Shown here: piece by piece, positions 1 to 5,049 of the stretch
How positions within the stretch are numbered: the stretch's first letter is position 1
Layout of the letters: each line of letters begins with the position of its first letter
Origin: Acidobacteriota bacterium
GTDB taxonomy: Bacteria > Acidobacteriota > Holophagae > Thermotomaculales > Thermotomaculaceae
DNA length: 5,049 nt
NCBI GenBank assembly: GCA_027038695.1
Contig: JALWHA010000072.1
Location: 1 to 5,049, forward strand
Reading direction: 5' to 3'
Made by a program: the position numbers and the translations under genes
The notes under the pieces: model-generated
Told to the model about the DNA's origin: nothing
The model's database searches: none
Seen by the model: only the letters and a program-made list of their open reading frames with translations

Positions 1-1
1 G

Positions 2-766
2 GAAGAGGCGTCAAGAAAGGCTATATTGAATTTAGACGCAAGGAATGCCCCGGCAGGATTGATGCCGGTTATTTTAAAGGCCGGGGAATCCGGAGTTTTA
101 ATTCACGAATCGGTGGGGCATCCTCTTGAAGCTGATTTTATACGCAAGAAGAGTTCGGCGTATACGGGGAGGGTAGGGGAAAAAGTCGCATCTTCTCTGT
201 GTACGGTAATTGACAACGGGACTATACCGAATAATACCGGTTCTCTTAATTTTGACGATGAACTTGTTAAAACACAAAAAACGGTTTTGATTGAAAACGG
301 GGAATTAAATGGGTTTATGACGGACAGGTTGAATGCGGATTTACTTTCAATTCCCTATTCGGGAAACGGAAGGAGAGAATCTTTCAGGGTGACCCCTATT
401 CCGAGGATGAGGGTTACTTACCTTAATAAAGGAGAAGACAACCCTGAAGATATTCTTAAATCCGTAAAAAAAGGAGTTATGTGCTGTTCATTCGCCGGTG
501 GACAGGTCGATATTTCAAGCGGAGATTTTGTTTTTGTCCCTAATGAAAGTTATTATATTGAAAACGGAGAAATTAAGTACCCCGTGAAAAATCTAACACT
601 TATAGGCAATGGGCCTGATATTTTGACAAAGGTTGATATGGTGGGGTATGATTTAAGGTTTTCTAAAGGACATTGGATTTGCGGCAAAGGACAGAGTGTT
701 CCGGTGGGAATCGGTATGCCTACGGTTAGGGTAAAAGAAATTACCGTCGGGGGTGTTGAGGTATGA
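2..766 (+). CDS. tldD: TldD metalloprotease subunit (5' end cut off by the window)
   Basis: This is the C-terminal part of TldD, the zinc-bearing subunit of the TldD/TldE protease. In E. coli that enzyme degrades unfolded peptides, matures microcin B17 and degrades the antitoxin CcdA. The frame is open from base 2, so the gene starts upstream; the TTG at 26 lies mid-protein. About 254 residues are present, against about 480 in E. coli TldD, so nearly half is missing. The metal-binding HExxxH motif reads HESVGH (codons from base 104). Further TldD landmarks follow: the NGRRES segment, GGQVDISSG, and a C-terminal CGKGQSVPVG segment whose Cys codon (680–682) matches the conserved metal-ligand cysteine near the E. 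coli C terminus. The stop overlaps the next start as ATGA, indicating translational coupling with tldE. No frameshift or loss of motif is visible. The family assignment is firm; the substrate here is unknown. Confidence 0.95.
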   Translation, partial: EEASRKAILNLDARNAPAGLMPVILKAGESGVLIHESVGHPLEADFIRKKSSAYTGRVGEKVASSLCTVIDNGTIPNNTGSLNFDDELVKTQKTVLIENGELNGFMTDRLNADLLSIPYSGNGRRESFRVTPIPRMRVTYLNKGEDNPEDILKSVKKGVMCCSFAGGQVDISSGDFVFVPNESYYIENGEIKYPVKNLTLIGNGPDILTKVDMVGYDLRFSKGHWICGKGQSVPVGIGMPTVRVKEITVGGVEV

Positions 767-2106
767 ATAAAAAAGAGTTTTATACTGATATTGCATATAG
801 GCTTGTTAAAGAATTCAGGAATAAATTTGATTACCTTAAGATTTATTTGACCCCTCAACAGTCAACCGAGGTAGAAATCCTTAACGGGCAGGTAGATAAT
901 GTTAGTTTTTCTGAAAGTGTGCCTATAACCATTGTCGGTGCGAAAAAAGGGAAGACCGCTACCGTTTCGGGAAATTTTATTGATGAATCAAAGGTGGAGT
1001 CTTTAATTAATTATCTGATTAAATTAATAGATACCGTAGAAGAGGACCCTTATTTTATTGTTCCCGAGAAAGATTTGATAGGGAAAGCTGATATTGATAT
1101 AGATGCCTTTGATAGAAAAGTTTTTGCTAAAAGCGTTCAAGATATGGTAGAGGACGCAAAGCAGTTGGAAGAGATTTCTCTTAATAATAGTACTCAAATA
1201 CGTTCCGGAGGGGCTTTTTGTTCAACTTTTTCCGGAATCACGGTTTTTGCAAATTCATACCTTTTTGCTGACGGGTTTGAAAAAAGTTATTTCGGAAAAG
1301 GGATCATCCTTTTAACCGATGACAGGCTTAAATATTCTGAAAATAAAGGTAGAAAGCAGAGAGACGGTTGGTGGGATTATGCCGTTAAGGAAGATTTACT
1401 TTTAAATAATGACGCTATATCTAAAAAAGCGGTTTCAAGGGTTTTAGCTAAAAGGGGAAGCAAAAAACCTAAAACCGGGATTTTACCGGTAATATTTGAG
1501 AATACAGTTGCAAGAGGTTTTTTTTCGTCGATTGCGTCTGCATTGTCAGGCGGAAATCTGTATAGAAAAGAAAGTTTTTTGCTTGATAGGTTAAACGATT
1601 TTATTGCGGTTAACAATCTTACAATTGAAGATAATCCTCTATTAAAACACGGTTTAGGCTCAAGGCTTTTTGACAGTGACGGGGTTAAGTCAAAAAGGTT
1701 TAATTTAATTGAGAACGGGAAATTAAAAAATTATCTGTTAAGCGTTTATTCTGCCAATAGGTTAGGGTTAGAGACTACAGGCTCAGCGGGAGGGTATTCA
1801 AACCTTGTAATTAGCCCTGGCACAAAATCTTTGGATGAGATTATTTCGGGTATAAACGAAGGCATACTTGTTACCTCTTTAAAAGGTCAGGGTGCTAATG
1901 TAAAAACCGGGGATTATTCAAGGGGAGCCGAAGGGTTTTTTATTGAAAACGGTAAAATTGCTTACCCGGTCAACGAGTTTACGATTTCGTCAACCTTTCA
2001 AGAAATGTTAAAAAATATAAAAGAAATAGGAAACGATGTCTACAAATCGTCCTCTATTTTAAGTCCCTCTATACTATTTGATGCAGTTACGATTTCCGGT
2101 AAATAA
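763..2106 (+). CDS. pmbA: TldE/PmbA, non-catalytic partner of TldD
   Basis: This is a complete 447-residue protein, close to the 450 residues of E. coli PmbA (TldE). It pairs with TldD to form the protease chamber. As in the family, it lacks HExxxH: the matching region (about residues 240–252, ILPVIFENTVARG) has no paired histidines. Recognisable TldE segments are ALSGGNLYRKESFLLDRL (260–277), GLGSRLFDSDGV (297–308), IENGKLKNYLL (316–326), TGSAGGYSNLV (339–349) and a C-terminal block with EMLKNI and EIGND (414–425). The ATG overlaps the tldD stop by four bases. A G-rich stretch (749–762, GGGGG then TTGAGG) could act as a ribosome site, with coupling as the main route of initiation. No promoter is seen between the two genes, so they should be cotranscribed and end at the hairpin after 2106. 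The protein is expected to be cytoplasmic; I see no signal peptide or membrane segment. Confidence 0.95.
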   Translation: MNKKEFYTDIAYRLVKEFRNKFDYLKIYLTPQQSTEVEILNGQVDNVSFSESVPITIVGAKKGKTATVSGNFIDESKVESLINYLIKLIDTVEEDPYFIVPEKDLIGKADIDIDAFDRKVFAKSVQDMVEDAKQLEEISLNNSTQIRSGGAFCSTFSGITVFANSYLFADGFEKSYFGKGIILLTDDRLKYSENKGRKQRDGWWDYAVKEDLLLNNDAISKKAVSRVLAKRGSKKPKTGILPVIFENTVARGFFSSIASALSGGNLYRKESFLLDRLNDFIAVNNLTIEDNPLLKHGLGSRLFDSDGVKSKRFNLIENGKLKNYLLSVYSANRLGLETTGSAGGYSNLVISPGTKSLDEIISGINEGILVTSLKGQGANVKTGDYSRGAEGFFIENGKIAYPVNEFTISSTFQEMLKNIKEIGNDVYKSSSILSPSILFDAVTISGK

Positions 2107-2111
2107 GAAAT

Positions 2112-2143
2112 AAAAAAGGGGGATTATTCCCCCTGATTTTTTT
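2112..2143. terminator. Bidirectional intrinsic terminator between convergent genes
   Basis: An A run (2112–2117) precedes GGGGGA (2118–2123). A TTAT loop and TCCCCC (2128–2133) follow, then T, GA and a run of seven T (2137–2143). The GC stem extends by one A-T pair on the outside (2117 with 2134). Read on the plus strand the T run follows the stem; read on the minus strand the complement of the A run supplies the U tract. It lies 5 bases after the tldE stop and 15 bases after the stop of the minus-strand coiled-coil gene, so it probably serves both operons. Confidence 0.85.
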
Positions 2144-2158
2144 AAAATAATAGTTGTT

Positions 2159-2581
2159 TTACTGTTCTATCGTTTTTTGTAATACTCCTAATTGTTCAAT
2201 AATTTTGTTGTTATCTTTTTTAGTAAACAGAATATGAAGATCGTCCTGCAATTTTTTAATCTCGTCAATATTCTTGTGTTTTTTTGCTTCAAGTTTTGAT
2301 ACTAAAGAGTCAAGTTTATCCTGCGCTATACCGAAATTGTTTTTTGCAACCTCATTTATAATGCCGGCAATTTCAAGTTTATACCTTAAATTCTCAATCT
2401 CTTTTTTCATAAGGGTTATTTCTTTGTTTGCCTCTTCAAGTTGAGTATTAACGGTTTTTACCGTTGATTGATATTGTTTTTCGATTGTATTTACTTTGTA
2501 AAAATGAAAAAATAGAAACGCCACCAAAATAATAACAAATACCGTAAAAATCACCTTACCCATACCTTTTTCTTCTGCCAT
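2159..2581 (-). CDS. Small membrane-anchored coiled-coil protein of unknown function
   Basis: This 140-residue protein matches no family I recognise. It has a short charged N terminus (MAEEKGMGK), then one hydrophobic helix (about residues 9–27) rich in V, I, L and F, which looks like an uncleaved membrane anchor. Two stretches of charged, Leu/Ile-spaced helix follow (about 32–75 and 80–138), typical of coiled coil and separated near an Ala-Gly-Ile segment (about 71–74). Topology cannot be settled from flanking charges. The start is supported by GGAGG at 2587–2591, five bases upstream of ATG. That Shine-Dalgarno overlaps the TAG stop of the HD-GYP gene, so translation is probably coupled to it. 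An operon role with the response regulator is therefore likely: possible jobs are a scaffold, an anchor or an envelope structural protein, but this is inference. It is the last gene before the shared terminator. Confidence 0.8.
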   Translation of the reverse strand: MAEEKGMGKVIFTVFVIILVAFLFFHFYKVNTIEKQYQSTVKTVNTQLEEANKEITLMKKEIENLRYKLEIAGIINEVAKNNFGIAQDKLDSLVSKLEAKKHKNIDEIKKLQDDLHILFTKKDNNKIIEQLGVLQKTIEQ

Positions 2582-2586
2582 AAAAA

Positions 2587-2593
2587 CCTCCTA
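2587..2593 (-). promoter_or_regulatory. Shine-Dalgarno overlapping the upstream stop codon (TAGGAGG)
   Basis: On the minus strand the stop TAG of the HD-GYP gene (2593–2591) shares its G with GGAGG (2591–2587), which sits five bases before the ATG of the coiled-coil gene. A terminating ribosome would therefore stand on the ribosome-binding site of the next gene. This arrangement favours coupled translation and a fixed ratio of the two proteins. Confidence 0.8.
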
Positions 2594-4159
2594 TAAAGTT
2601 ATGTTAAATCCTAAATCTTCGGTTTTAACCGATTTAATTTCCTCGTACGCCTTAATAAAAATATTTACAAGTTCGGGGTCAAACTGCATTCCGGAAAATC
2701 TTAGAATTTCGTCGTAAGCCTCTTGGTGGTTTTTGGCTTTTCTATAGGGTCTTGTTGTCGTCATGGCGTCATAAGTATCCCCTATAACCATTATTCTGCT
2801 TTCCAGAGGAATGGCATATCCTTTTAATCTATCAGGATAGCCTGTCCCGTTAAACCACTCATGGTGGTACTTAATTATAGTCGCTATTTTTTTACCGTAA
2901 AGTGGTTCCGCTATATTTGCACCTATTACCGGGTGTTGTTTCATGATTTCATACTCTTCTTTTGTCAATTTCCCGGGTTTTCTAATAATAGAATCGGGAA
3001 TTCCGATTTTTCCTATATCGTGAAGGATACACGCAATTCTAAAATTAAACAACTCATCTTCATCTTTTATCAGTTGTTTTGCGATTATTGATGAATAAAT
3101 TTCAACCCTATCACAATGCCCTTTGGTGTATGGATCTTTTGCTTCTATGGAATATGCATGGGTTTTTACGGCGTTTAAAACCATTTCTTTCATTTTTTCA
3201 TTATGTTCCTCAATAAGTCTATTATGGTAAAGGCTGGCTTCAAGTTCGGAAACAAACAGTTCAAGTAATTTTTCGTCAACGTTAATTAACTCTTGTTCTC
3301 GTGCAAAACCCATATAAAGAAAGCCTAAAAAATGATTGTGCCTCATTAGTTTTACCAGAACCGAGTACTTGTCGTCCTTAAAAAGGTAAAAAGCATTTTT
3401 AACCTGTTTTTCACTTGTAAATAAAAACTCCTCCGTAGAATACATTAATTTATCAGGTTTTAGATTATGTTCCGAGAAAAATTCCCTGTGGACCATAAGA
3501 GAATCATTAAAAGAAGAATAGAGTAAAATTGAAAAATTTTGAGGTTTGAAAAATCTAACCGAATGTTTTTTAAATATATTAACCGCTTTATCTAATTCAA
3601 TAGTTTCCTTTGTGTTTTGTGCAAGATTATATAATTCAAGGATATTTTTATTCAATTGTCTTACCTTTTCAGTTCTTTTGTCAACTTCTTCTTCTAACAA
3701 CCTTTTATAATTATCTTCTGCAAGTATAACTGCTCTTTTTGCCAGAGCCCTGTCTAATGCAAGTAACAACATTTCTTTATTAAATGGTTTTTTCAGGAAA
3801 TCATATGCTCCTGCTTTAAAAGATTTGATAGCGGTATCCGTATTAATGTAACCTGTCATAACAATGGCAACCGTTGAAGGACAATTGTTAACTACAAATT
3901 GCACTACTTCAAACCCGTTTTTCCCTGGCATACTTATGTCAGTTATAACAATGTCAAAATCCTTTTTTTCTATTTTTTTTATAGCGGATTCTCCGTCCTG
4001 AGCGATCTCTACATTAACGAATCCACTAAGAACAAGTATTTCTTCCAATGATTCTAAAATCTCTTTTTCATCATCAGCTATCAGGATTGTTATATCTTCA
4101 GATTTTGGTATAAAAGGTAATTCTATACCTCTAAAAAAACTTCCTTTTCGGTTAACCAT
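2591..4159 (-). CDS. Response regulator with REC, GAF-like and HD-GYP domains (probable c-di-GMP phosphodiesterase)
   Basis: This 522-residue cytoplasmic regulator probably hydrolyses cyclic di-GMP in response to phosphorylation. The receiver domain spans about residues 22–140: acidic pair D29/D30, phospho-acceptor D74 (ITDISMPG), T102 in MTG and K124 in KKP. A helical linker follows (about 140–180), then a poorly conserved segment (about 180–310) whose length and pattern suggest a GAF-type sensor; this is the least certain part. The HD-GYP domain covers about 325–510, with HDIGK (H380, D381, K384), a QHP histidine (H409), HHE (432–434), GYP (440–442) and GDTYDAMTTTRPYR (460–473). The usual Asp of the HHExxDGxGYP signature is Asn437. 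All visible metal-binding His and Asp positions are kept, so activity is expected. The start has GAGGG four bases upstream and an extended -10 further up. Some HD-GYP proteins use 3'3'-cGAMP instead, which sequence reading cannot exclude. No cognate histidine kinase is in the window. Confidence 0.93.
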   Translation of the reverse strand: MVNRKGSFFRGIELPFIPKSEDITILIADDEKEILESLEEILVLSGFVNVEIAQDGESAIKKIEKKDFDIVITDISMPGKNGFEVVQFVVNNCPSTVAIVMTGYINTDTAIKSFKAGAYDFLKKPFNKEMLLLALDRALAKRAVILAEDNYKRLLEEEVDKRTEKVRQLNKNILELYNLAQNTKETIELDKAVNIFKKHSVRFFKPQNFSILLYSSFNDSLMVHREFFSEHNLKPDKLMYSTEEFLFTSEKQVKNAFYLFKDDKYSVLVKLMRHNHFLGFLYMGFAREQELINVDEKLLELFVSELEASLYHNRLIEEHNEKMKEMVLNAVKTHAYSIEAKDPYTKGHCDRVEIYSSIIAKQLIKDEDELFNFRIACILHDIGKIGIPDSIIRKPGKLTKEEYEIMKQHPVIGANIAEPLYGKKIATIIKYHHEWFNGTGYPDRLKGYAIPLESRIMVIGDTYDAMTTTRPYRKAKNHQEAYDEILRFSGMQFDPELVNIFIKAYEEIKSVKTEDLGFNITL

Positions 4160-4186
4160 AAATCCCTCAAATTTTAATTTAATAGA

Positions 4187-4195
4187 ATTATAACA
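4187..4195 (-). promoter_or_regulatory. Extended -10 promoter ahead of the HD-GYP gene
   Basis: The minus strand reads TGTTATAAT here: a perfect TATAAT (4192–4187) preceded by the TGn extension. Transcription would begin near 4180, leaving a leader of about 20 bases that includes the GAGGG ribosome site (4168–4164). No good -35 hexamer is seen at 16–18 bases spacing, which an extended -10 can tolerate. It would let the HD-GYP and coiled-coil genes be expressed apart from the PilZ gene, from which they are separated by 65 bp. It is predicted by sequence only, in AT-rich DNA. Confidence 0.45.
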
Positions 4196-4210
4196 GATTT
4201 TTTTTATTTG

Positions 4211-4232
4211 TTACCATATAAAAATTACCATA
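4211..4232. repeat. Two 8-bp direct repeats (TTACCATA) between PilZ and HD-GYP genes
   Basis: TTACCATA occurs at 4211–4218 and again at 4225–4232, a 14-bp period, with ATAAAA, an A/T-only stretch, between. On the minus strand this is TATGGTAA. The second copy includes the PilZ stop codon; the first lies just upstream of the predicted -10, around where a -35 would be. Tandem sites like this could bind an activator replacing the missing -35, but chance occurrence is quite possible. Confidence 0.35.
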
Positions 4233-4623
4233 CATAATTTTTATCTACCAGTTCAAGAAATCTCTTTAAATTTACCAGGTCCCCCTCATATATATTTATA
4301 AATTGAATTCCCAATTCCCAATTCCCAGAACGATTTTTCATTACTCTTACCACCTTGGCCAATATTACTATCTTTTTACCTGTTACATTTGTAAATTCTT
4401 TGTAGCGTGCAGCAAGTATTTTGTTATGAGGCAGATGGAATTCAACCTTTAATAACGATGATCTGGAAACCTTTGAAGATGATTCAAAAAGAATACCCCC
4501 TTCGCTGATATTTTTAAATTTCCCTTTTAAAGGTTTTAGATTTTCTCTTAAAGACAGTGGCGAAATAGTTATATATCCTTTTAAATTGATACGTTTATGC
4601 TTTCTTTTTTCCTCATATCCCAT
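4225..4623 (-). CDS. Stand-alone PilZ-domain protein (probable c-di-GMP receptor)
   Basis: This is a 132-residue protein made up almost entirely of one PilZ domain, which in known members binds cyclic di-GMP and passes the signal to motility, secretion or polysaccharide machinery. Both binding motifs are present: RxxxR as R7–R11 (RKHKR) and [D/N]xSxxG as N38, S40 and G43 (NISEGG). The beta-strand signature ending the barrel, LGIQF (104–108), is also clear. There is no signal peptide or membrane segment, so it should be cytoplasmic. The start is well supported: AAGGAG (4636–4631) seven bases upstream of ATG. It is the first of three minus-strand genes and lies 65 bp before the HD-GYP regulator, so receptor and phosphodiesterase are adjacent. 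An unusual feature is a three-copy 7-bp tandem repeat within codons 100–106. The output partner is unknown. Confidence 0.92.
   Translation of the reverse strand: MGYEEKRKHKRINLKGYITISPLSLRENLKPLKGKFKNISEGGILFESSSKVSRSSLLKVEFHLPHNKILAARYKEFTNVTGKKIVILAKVVRVMKNRSGNWELGIQFINIYEGDLVNLKRFLELVDKNYVW
4306..4326. repeat. Three perfect 7-bp tandem repeats (AATTCCC; GGGAATT on the coding strand) inside the PilZ gene
   Basis: Three copies of AATTCCC stand head to tail at 4306–4312, 4313–4319 and 4320–4326. On the coding strand they are GGGAATT units and encode exactly residues 100–106 (G, N, W, E, L, G, I), part of the conserved last-strand motif of the PilZ domain. Because the unit is 7 bp, gain or loss of one copy would shift the reading frame and change the last 26 or so residues. 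Confidence 0.9.
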
Positions 4624-4642
4624 TTTTAAACTCCTTATTTTT

Positions 4643-4648
4643 ATTATA
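4643..4648 (-). promoter_or_regulatory. Possible -10 box for the PilZ gene
   Basis: The minus strand reads TATAAT at 4648–4643. Transcription would start near 4636, at the very edge of the AAGGAG ribosome site, giving an unusually short leader of about 13 bases. No convincing -35 is visible in the A/T-only stretch upstream. A promoter must lie in this 100-bp gap, since the genes are divergent, but the exact hexamers are uncertain. Confidence 0.35.
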
Positions 4649-4668
4649 CAAAAATAAAAAATATGATA

Positions 4669-4687
4669 AATAAAAATTTTTTTTATT
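4669..4687. repeat. A/T inverted repeat in the divergent spacer
   Basis: AATAAAAA (4669–4676) and TTTTTATT (4680–4687) form a perfect 8-bp inverted repeat with a 3-base spacer. It consists only of A and T, so it is a weak hairpin but could be an intrinsically bent A-tract, a promoter UP element or a regulator site shared by the two divergent promoters. It may also just reflect low complexity. Confidence 0.3.
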
Positions 4688-4714
4688 GCATTTTCTAATA
4701 AGATCTGATAACAT
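4686..4714 (+). promoter_or_regulatory. Candidate promoter for the XRE regulator
   Basis: TTGCAT (4686–4691) is followed by 17 bases and TAACAT (4709–4714), with TG at 4706–4707 giving an extended -10 (TGnTAACAT). Each hexamer is imperfect (three and four matches to consensus), but spacing and extension are right. The start point would fall near 4721, two to four bases before the ATG at 4724, implying a leaderless or nearly leaderless message. Confidence 0.4.
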
Positions 4715-4723
4715 TACACCGTT

Positions 4724-5049
4724 ATGGTTAAGAGAGAGTCATGTGATAGAAGAATCACAGATAAGGTAAAAGAATTAAGGAAATCAAAAGGTTTAACTCA
4801 GAAAGAGTTTGCCGATATTTTAGGTATAAATATAAATACTGTTGCCCAGGCTGAAAGTTACAGGCAGAATTATACAATAAAATTATTAAGAAAAATTAGT
4901 GAGAAATTTAACGTACCTATGAGATGGTTCTTTGATGAACCTGGAGATCTGGATGATACTGGAGTATATAAAATCTTAGATAGGTTTGATTACAAAAAGA
5001 AAACCAAGGTTAAAGAAATTGTTGAAAGGTTAGATAAGGCAAATATAGA
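4724..5049 (+). CDS. XRE-family helix-turn-helix transcriptional regulator (3' end cut off by the window)
   Basis: The frame from ATG at 4724 stays open for 108 codons to the window edge, so the C terminus is missing. Residues about 14–70 form an XRE/Cro/CI-type DNA-binding domain: VKELRKSKGLTQKEFADIL (15–33) matches the first two helices, TVAQAESYRQNY (39–50) the recognition region, and a closing FNVPMRWFFDE (62–72) matches the usual end of the fold. After a short acidic stretch (E72–D78) comes a Lys-rich, probably helical region (81–107) whose role is unclear; a peptidase-like or oligomerisation domain could follow outside the window. The start is set by an in-frame TAA at 4709–4711 and by ATG at 4724 being the only nearby start. 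No Shine-Dalgarno precedes it, in contrast with the other genes here. It is divergent from the PilZ gene and may regulate it or itself; a phage-repressor-like or host-gene role cannot be told apart. Confidence 0.88.
   Translation, partial: MVKRESCDRRITDKVKELRKSKGLTQKEFADILGININTVAQAESYRQNYTIKLLRKISEKFNVPMRWFFDEPGDLDDTGVYKILDRFDYKKKTKVKEIVERLDKANI

Noticed and set aside
26..28. TTG as the start of TldD
   Set aside because: The same frame is open to base 2 with TldD-like residues, and nearly half of the family's usual length is missing, so the true start is outside the window.
553..858. Open frame of 101 codons on the minus strand
   Set aside because: It lies antisense to the tldD/tldE junction, has no ribosome site or family resemblance, and both sense genes are firmly identified.
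1518..1525. Run of eight T inside tldE as a slippage site
   Set aside because: It encodes Phe-Phe in a normal frame; similar A or T runs occur throughout this AT-rich window, including around 3963–3980, so it is not distinctive.
1377..1616. Open frame of 79 codons on the minus strand
   Set aside because: It is wholly antisense to conserved TldE sequence and shows no protein signature of its own.
2861..3091. Open frame of 76 codons on the plus strand
   Set aside because: It is antisense to the HD-GYP catalytic core; its Phe/Tyr-rich content mirrors the Lys/Ile-rich sense strand.
4193..4224. Terminator between the PilZ and HD-GYP genes
   Set aside because: There is an A/T run but no GC-containing hairpin before it, so read-through from the PilZ gene is likely.
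4741..4746. ATG at 4741 as an alternative start near the regulator
   Set aside because: It is followed at once by TGA and lies out of frame with the helix-turn-helix protein.

Overview
The window is AT-rich (roughly one third G+C by eye) and carries ordinary, densely packed bacterial genes. The combination of a TldD/TldE protease pair, a REC–HD-GYP response regulator and a stand-alone PilZ protein suggests a free-living, low-GC, Gram-negative-type bacterium with c-di-GMP signalling. The style would fit Deferribacterota or a similar deep-branching or thermophilic lineage, but this is inference and the sequence here cannot fix the taxon.

Layout. (1) Plus strand, 2–2106: the 3' part of tldD, cut by the window edge, followed by complete tldE/pmbA. 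The two overlap by four bases (ATGA) and end at a GC-rich hairpin flanked by A and T runs (about 2112–2143). (2) Minus strand, 4623–2159, convergent with tldDE and sharing that terminator: a PilZ-domain protein, then a REC–(GAF-like)–HD-GYP response regulator, then a small membrane-anchored coiled-coil protein. The last two are 9 bp apart, and the Shine-Dalgarno of the third gene overlaps the stop codon of the second. (3) Plus strand from 4724, running off the window: an XRE-family helix-turn-helix regulator, divergent from the PilZ gene across a 100-bp, very AT-rich spacer.

How the genes work together. TldD and TldE form a heteromeric metalloprotease in known systems, with the zinc site in TldD and none in TldE; that pattern is seen here. 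The minus-strand cluster looks like a c-di-GMP module: PilZ would bind the second messenger, and the HD-GYP domain would degrade it under control of a phosphorylated receiver. The coiled-coil protein has no recognisable function, but its coupling to the HD-GYP gene suggests a shared process.

I see no clear undescribed system. The points most worth checking are a three-copy 7-bp tandem repeat inside the PilZ conserved core, a probable leaderless start for the XRE regulator, and the unknown coiled-coil protein coupled to the HD-GYP regulator. No gap between genes exceeds 100 bp, and I found no tRNA, rRNA, CRISPR array or insertion sequence.
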